Program-made: the position numbers and the translations under genes
Shown here: piece after piece, positions 60,698-64,000 of the stretch
How the letters are laid out: each line of letters opens with the position of its first letter
Numbering within the stretch: position 1 is the stretch's first letter
Notes under the pieces: model-generated
The model's database searches: none
What the model was told of the DNA's origin: nothing
Seen by the model: only the letters and a program-made list of their open reading frames with translations
Source: Hyphomicrobiales bacterium
Lineage (GTDB): Bacteria > Pseudomonadota > Alphaproteobacteria > Rhizobiales > Rhizobiaceae
Assembly: GCA_900472485.1 (NCBI GenBank)
Contig: UCII01000001.1
Coordinates: 121,986-185,985 of the forward strand
Direction: 5' to 3'
DNA length: 64,000 bases

Positions 60698-61861
60698 TCA
60701 GGCCGACTTGAAGCGCGCCATCAGTTCGGCACGGCTCGGATCGGTGAGCGTAACCGCAGCACCGAATTCGAGCGGCGTCAGCGAGGCTTCATCCGGATAG
60801 ACGATTTTGTTGGAGGTGATCTCCTTCGGCAGAAGCTCGATCACACGGCTGTCGGTGGTCGGCGCGCCATTGGCGATGTGCTCCTTCACCGCGTTCTTCG
60901 GATCCATCAGATAGTTGAGCAGAGCGTAACCGGCCGCCTTGTTTGGCGCATCCTTCGGGATCGCGTAATAATCGGTCCAGATCTCGCCGCCGTCCTTGCC
61001 AAGCACATAGTCAAGCTCGGGCATGTCGCGGTTGAGCTGCGCGCCGTCGTTGGTCCAGCACATGGTCAGCCAGGCGTCGGTCGAACGCATCGACGGCTGA
61101 TAGTCGGAGTTGATGGCAAAGAGATGCGGCTTGACCTTGATCAGCAGTTCCTCGGCCTTGGCGAGCTCTTCCGGCTTGATCGAATTGAAGTCGTAGCCGA
61201 GGGAAACGAGTGCGCTGCCGATGGTCGTCAGCTGATAGTCGTGGACCATGGCGCGGCCGTCGGCTTCGGTCTGGGCGATCTCAAAGAAATCCTTCCAGCT
61301 TGAAAGCTTGGTCTTGATCTTGTTGGTGTTAACGGAAAAGCCGGTCGTGCCCCAATTTTTCGGCACGGCGTAGGTTTTGCCGTCAATCTGCCCTTCCTTG
61401 GTGAAGCGTGGACTCTCGCTCGCCTGGCTGAAGTTCGGGATCTTGGTAAGGTCGAGCTCCTCGATGAGGCCGAGCTTGTGATGGGTCGAGATCGTGTAGT
61501 TGGTCGGCACGAAGAGCGACCAGCCGGAGGCGCCGGCCTGCAGCTTTGCGAGCATTTCCTCGTTCGAGCCGAAGACGTTGACCTCGACGGCAACGCCGGT
61601 GGCCGCCTTGAAGTTCTCGAAGGTTGCCGGATCGTGATAGTTCGGCCAGGTCGCGATCGACATCTGCGTGCCGAGTTCGCCGGCGGCATAGGCGGGCGTC
61701 GATAGCGCGCCCGGGACGCGCGAAAGGACTGCCGTTGCAAGGCCGAGGCCGGTGATATTCAGAAAGTGACGACGGCTGATCGAGCCGCGCTTCAGGCGCA
61801 TGAATTCTTCCATGAAGCCTTCGGCTGAGATGGGGAGATTGTCCTTATAATCTTTGCTCAT
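60698..61861 (-). CDS. PotD-like substrate-binding protein with Tat signal
   Basis: 387 residues. A twin-arginine signal (GSISRRHFLNITGLGLATAV) lies near residue 25, so the protein is exported folded, in contrast to the usual Sec-type PotD. The mature part reads MSIATWPNYHDPATFENFKA, VPTNYTISTHHKLGLIEELD and AWLTMCWTNDGAQLNRDM, consistent with the polyamine-binding-protein fold. GGGAA precedes ATG 61861. It is the second gene of the operon. Confidence 0.86.
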   Translation of the reverse strand: MSKDYKDNLPISAEGFMEEFMRLKRGSISRRHFLNITGLGLATAVLSRVPGALSTPAYAAGELGTQMSIATWPNYHDPATFENFKAATGVAVEVNVFGSNEEMLAKLQAGASGWSLFVPTNYTISTHHKLGLIEELDLTKIPNFSQASESPRFTKEGQIDGKTYAVPKNWGTTGFSVNTNKIKTKLSSWKDFFEIAQTEADGRAMVHDYQLTTIGSALVSLGYDFNSIKPEELAKAEELLIKVKPHLFAINSDYQPSMRSTDAWLTMCWTNDGAQLNRDMPELDYVLGKDGGEIWTDYYAIPKDAPNKAAGYALLNYLMDPKNAVKEHIANGAPTTDSRVIELLPKEITSNKIVYPDEASLTPLEFGAAVTLTDPSRAELMARFKSA

Positions 61862-61883
61862 GATGCTGTTCCCTTGTTTTGGC

Positions 61884-62975
61884 TTATGCATTCGATGCTG
61901 GAAAGACATGTAAGGCGGTGGGGTCGAAGCCGAGGAAGACTTCCTCCCCCGGACCCACGAGATCACTTTCGTTCATGCTGCGGCGATCCGAGGTGATCAG
62001 GAAATCGCCGAGGCCGGGGACGGTGACCGCATATTCGGCTGACGAGCCCAGGAAGATGCGATGCGTCACCGTGCCCTTGAAGGACATGCCTGAAACAGTC
62101 ATGTCGCGGCTGAGATGGATCGCCCCCGGGCGCAAGGCCGCAATCGCCGCTCCTGGTGCGAGCCGCTTGCCGGTCGAAAGCGCCGAGCCATCCGCGAGGC
62201 GAAGCGTTTCGCCATCGGCTTCCATCGTCGCCTCGATGCGGTTGGTCTTGCCAACGAAATCGGCGACGAAGAGATCGGCCGGGCGGTCGTAGACTTCCTG
62301 AGGTGTGCCGAGCTGGCGAATGCGGCCTGCGCTCATCACGCAGACGATGTCGGCCATCGACAGCGCCTCTTCCTGATCGTGGGTGACGAGAACGAAGGTG
62401 ATGCCGAGCTCGCGCTGCAGTGTCTGAAGCTCGATCTGCATGGCCGAGCGCAATTTCTTGTCGAGGGCCGCCAGCGGCTCGTCGAGTAGGAGCACGGAGG
62501 GACGGTTGACGATGGCGCGCGCAAGTGCCACGCGCTGTTGCTGGCCGCCCGACATTTCATGGATGCGGCGCTTCGCGAATCCACCGAGGCGAACCATCTC
62601 AAGCGCTTCGGCAACGCGCCGGTCGATCTCGGCACCGCCGATCTTCGGGCGCATCTGCTTCAGCCCGTAGGCGACATTCTGCGCGACGTTGAAATGCGGA
62701 AACAGCGCATAGTGCTGGAACACCATGTTGACCGGGCGCCGGTAGGCGGGAACGCCGTTCATCTCGCGCCCGTCGATCAGTACCGTGCCTTCGCTCGGCT
62801 GCTCGAAGCCGCCGATCATGCGCAGGCAGGTCGTCTTGCCGCAGCCGGAAGGGCCGAGAAGCGCCAGAAATGCGCCCTTGGGCACATTGAGGTTGATGTC
62901 CGTTACGGCGGTCACGGCGCCATAGTTCTTCGTGACCGAACGGAATTCGATATCGTTCGTTGAAGCGGATGCCAC
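61884..62975 (-). CDS. Spermidine/putrescine-type ABC ATPase (PotA-like)
   Basis: 363 residues from GTG 62975, chosen because CAGGGA lies upstream; GTG 63023 is the alternative. Walker A is [15 protein letters not shown]-loop [11 protein letters not shown], signature [15 protein letters not shown] and Walker [16 protein letters not shown]. The C-terminal TOBE domain starts near [17 protein letters not shown]. It is the first gene of the operon and energises transport with the PotB and PotC-like permeases. Confidence 0.92.
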   Translation of the reverse strand: MASASTNDIEFRSVTKNYGAVTAVTDINLNVPKGAFLALLGPSGCGKTTCLRMIGGFEQPSEGTVLIDGREMNGVPAYRRPVNMVFQHYALFPHFNVAQNVAYGLKQMRPKIGGAEIDRRVAEALEMVRLGGFAKRRIHEMSGGQQQRVALARAIVNRPSVLLLDEPLAALDKKLRSAMQIELQTLQRELGITFVLVTHDQEEALSMADIVCVMSAGRIRQLGTPQEVYDRPADLFVADFVGKTNRIEATMEADGETLRLADGSALSTGKRLAPGAAIAALRPGAIHLSRDMTVSGMSFKGTVTHRIFLGSSAEYAVTVPGLGDFLITSDRRSMNESDLVGPGEEVFLGFDPTALHVFPASNA

Positions 62976-63058
62976 GTCTGTTCCCTGCGGTTGGTCGGCA
63001 GTCTTGATCTGCCCTATTGCCACCGTCGTTAAGGAAAGAGTAAGCCTGGGCTTCCCGC

Positions 63059-63117
63059 GAGGTATATACCCCGAAAGAGGTATTTTCGTGCAAAACGCTT
63101 CATGGGAGGTGTATATA
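63059..63117. promoter_or_regulatory. Divergent control region of the PotABCD-like operon
   Basis: GAGGTAT occurs at 63059-63065 and 63077-63083 (18 bp apart), and GAGGTGTATATA at 63106-63117 is a related third copy. The palindrome GGTATATACC (63061-63070) overlaps the first. These lie between the potA-like gene and the LuxR-type gene and are candidate binding sites for the latter. Confidence 0.45.
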
Positions 63118-63160
63118 GGGGCTGCGCTGGATGCGCAGGGCGGCAGAGGGGATCCGTCAC

Positions 63161-63973
63161 ATGAGCACCGACCTTGAAGGGCTGTTTGCCGCCTTCAACG
63201 CCACGATCGGCCGATCGGCGATGGCGGATGCCGAGTTCGGAGAAATGTTCCGTCAGATGATGGCTGCACTGGTGCGGTTCGACTACGTCGTCGTTTTCGC
63301 CTATCGCGGCAAGGAGCGGCCGATCGATCTCTACAGCACTTTCGATCCCGAGGAACATGTCGTTTTCGTCACGCTCTACCAGGCCGGTCCCTATCTGCTG
63401 GATCCCTTCTATCACACGGCGCGCGAGCGCCGCGAAGGCGTGCTCAGGATGCGGGAGCTGGCGCCGGACCGCTTCTTTTCCAGCGAATATTACCGAACCT
63501 ATTATGTGCAGACCGGACTGGCCGAGGAGATTGGTTTCTTCGTCAATGCCGACGATGATGTCACCATCGTTCTGTCATTGATGCGGCGCGAGAAGACCGG
63601 GGTTTTTCCACCTGCGGAATTTGCGACGCTGAAGAAGGTCGAGCCGCTCGTCGCAAACATGGTGAGATACTATTGGTCCGGTCTCGCCTCGCGCTTCGAC
63701 GCGCAATTGGCTGCCGGCAGCAGGACAAAGCGAAAGCCGGGTCAGAACGGAAACATCCCGCCAGTGGAAACCGTCTGGCGGGATCTCAATCTGACGAGCC
63801 GGGAGACTGCCATCGTCGAGCTCGTTTTACAGGGGCATTCGTCGGAATCGATCGGTCTGAAGCTCAATATCTCGACGGGAACGGTGAAGGTTCACCGCCG
63901 CAACGTCTATCGCAAGCTCGGCATCTCATCCCAGACCCAGCTGCTTTCGCTCTATCTCAAAAATCTTGCCTAG
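63161..63973 (+). CDS. LuxR-family transcriptional regulator
   Basis: 270 residues. The C-terminal LuxR HTH is [20 protein letters not shown] then [20 protein letters not shown] and [14 protein letters not shown]. The N-terminal 180 residues ([20 protein letters not shown], then [15 protein letters not shown]) look like a GAF-like or autoinducer-type sensory domain, but not a clear LuxI-signal receptor. ATG 63161 has GAGGGGA upstream. It is divergent from the PotABCD-like operon and is the likely controller of it. Confidence 0.87.
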   Translation: MSTDLEGLFAAFNATIGRSAMADAEFGEMFRQMMAALVRFDYVVVFAYRGKERPIDLYSTFDPEEHVVFVTLYQAGPYLLDPFYHTARERREGVLRMRELAPDRFFSSEYYRTYYVQTGLAEEIGFFVNADDDVTIVLSLMRREKTGVFPPAEFATLKKVEPLVANMVRYYWSGLASRFDAQLAAGSRTKRKPGQNGNIPPVETVWRDLNLTSRETAIVELVLQGHSSESIGLKLNISTGTVKVHRRNVYRKLGISSQTQLLSLYLKNLA

Positions 63974-64000
63974 CACTGTTGGTGTCTAGCTGGACATGCG

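Noticed and set aside
1..64000. Mobile element or CRISPR content
   Set aside because: No transposase or integrase motif, no terminal inverted repeat pair and no regularly spaced repeat array was seen, although internal deletions show that rearrangement has occurred.

Overview
The window looks like part of a large replicon (megaplasmid or chromid) of a Rhizobium-type alphaproteobacterium. The main evidence is a complete repABC replication and partition module (repA, repB, repC, read leftwards, 41.0-44.7 kb) with an antisense RNA gene between repB and repC and palindromic parS-like sites. The rest fits a soil or plant-associated lifestyle: GC-rich coding sequence, many sugar and amino-acid ABC transporters, GntR, LacI, LuxR and Lrp regulators, ExoD and a DUF1217 protein. 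I saw no tRNA, rRNA, CRISPR array, transposase or intact insertion sequence.

Layout. 0-6.4 kb: an SDR-GMC oxidoreductase pair, a secreted unknown protein, and a decaying patch with an internally deleted SDR, an intact alpha/beta hydrolase, a hydrolase fragment and a CGNR/ABATE regulator. 6.5-9.5 kb: a ketone-body/PHB module (patatin, acetoacetate decarboxylase, divergent 3-hydroxybutyrate dehydrogenase), then a class I polyphosphate kinase 2. 10.5-13.4 kb: a methyltransferase, a Cys/Met-metabolism PLP enzyme and an NTF2-like protein. 13.6-20.1 kb: an AraFGH-like pentose importer with a FadR-type regulator and divergent aldose epimerase and SDR genes; two FadR-type operators lie exactly 20 bp apart in front of the transporter. 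20.1-22.3 kb: a five-repeat DUF1217 protein. 22.5-30.1 kb: a fucoside module (LacI regulator, GH29 fucosidase, nucleotidyltransferase-like protein, full ABC importer) with a 16-bp LacI-type palindrome. 30.1-34.4 kb: alkaline phosphatase followed on the same strand by a DUF3299-like Tat protein, an ABC ATPase and an FtsX-type permease with a histidine-rich external loop, probably a zinc-handling ABC system. 34.7-40.5 kb: an Lrp regulator, a methyltransferase, TerC behind a structured leader, ExoD and three exported proteins including an L,D-transpeptidase-like enzyme.

41-45.6 kb is the replication core, with a ProQ/FinO-family RNA chaperone just upstream of repA on the same strand. 46.5-51.6 kb carries unknown and housekeeping-like accessory genes (secreted protein, HIT, DoxX, a divergent carbamoyltransferase-like protein, a GGDEF cyclase). 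51.7-64 kb is a catabolic island that looks built for hydroxyproline-type substrates: GntR regulator, DapA-family lyase, Ldh-family imine reductase, FAD D-amino-acid dehydrogenase, fused aconitase X, then a PotABCD-like importer with an SDR and a divergent LuxR regulator. A broken polar-amino-acid ABC ATPase inside the island suggests that an older importer was lost.

Best leads for new biology are the ProQ/FinO gene beside an antisense-RNA-controlled replicon, the alternative-folding TerC leader whose anti-Shine-Dalgarno sequence occurs twice, and the phosphatase-zinc ABC operon with a His-rich permease loop.
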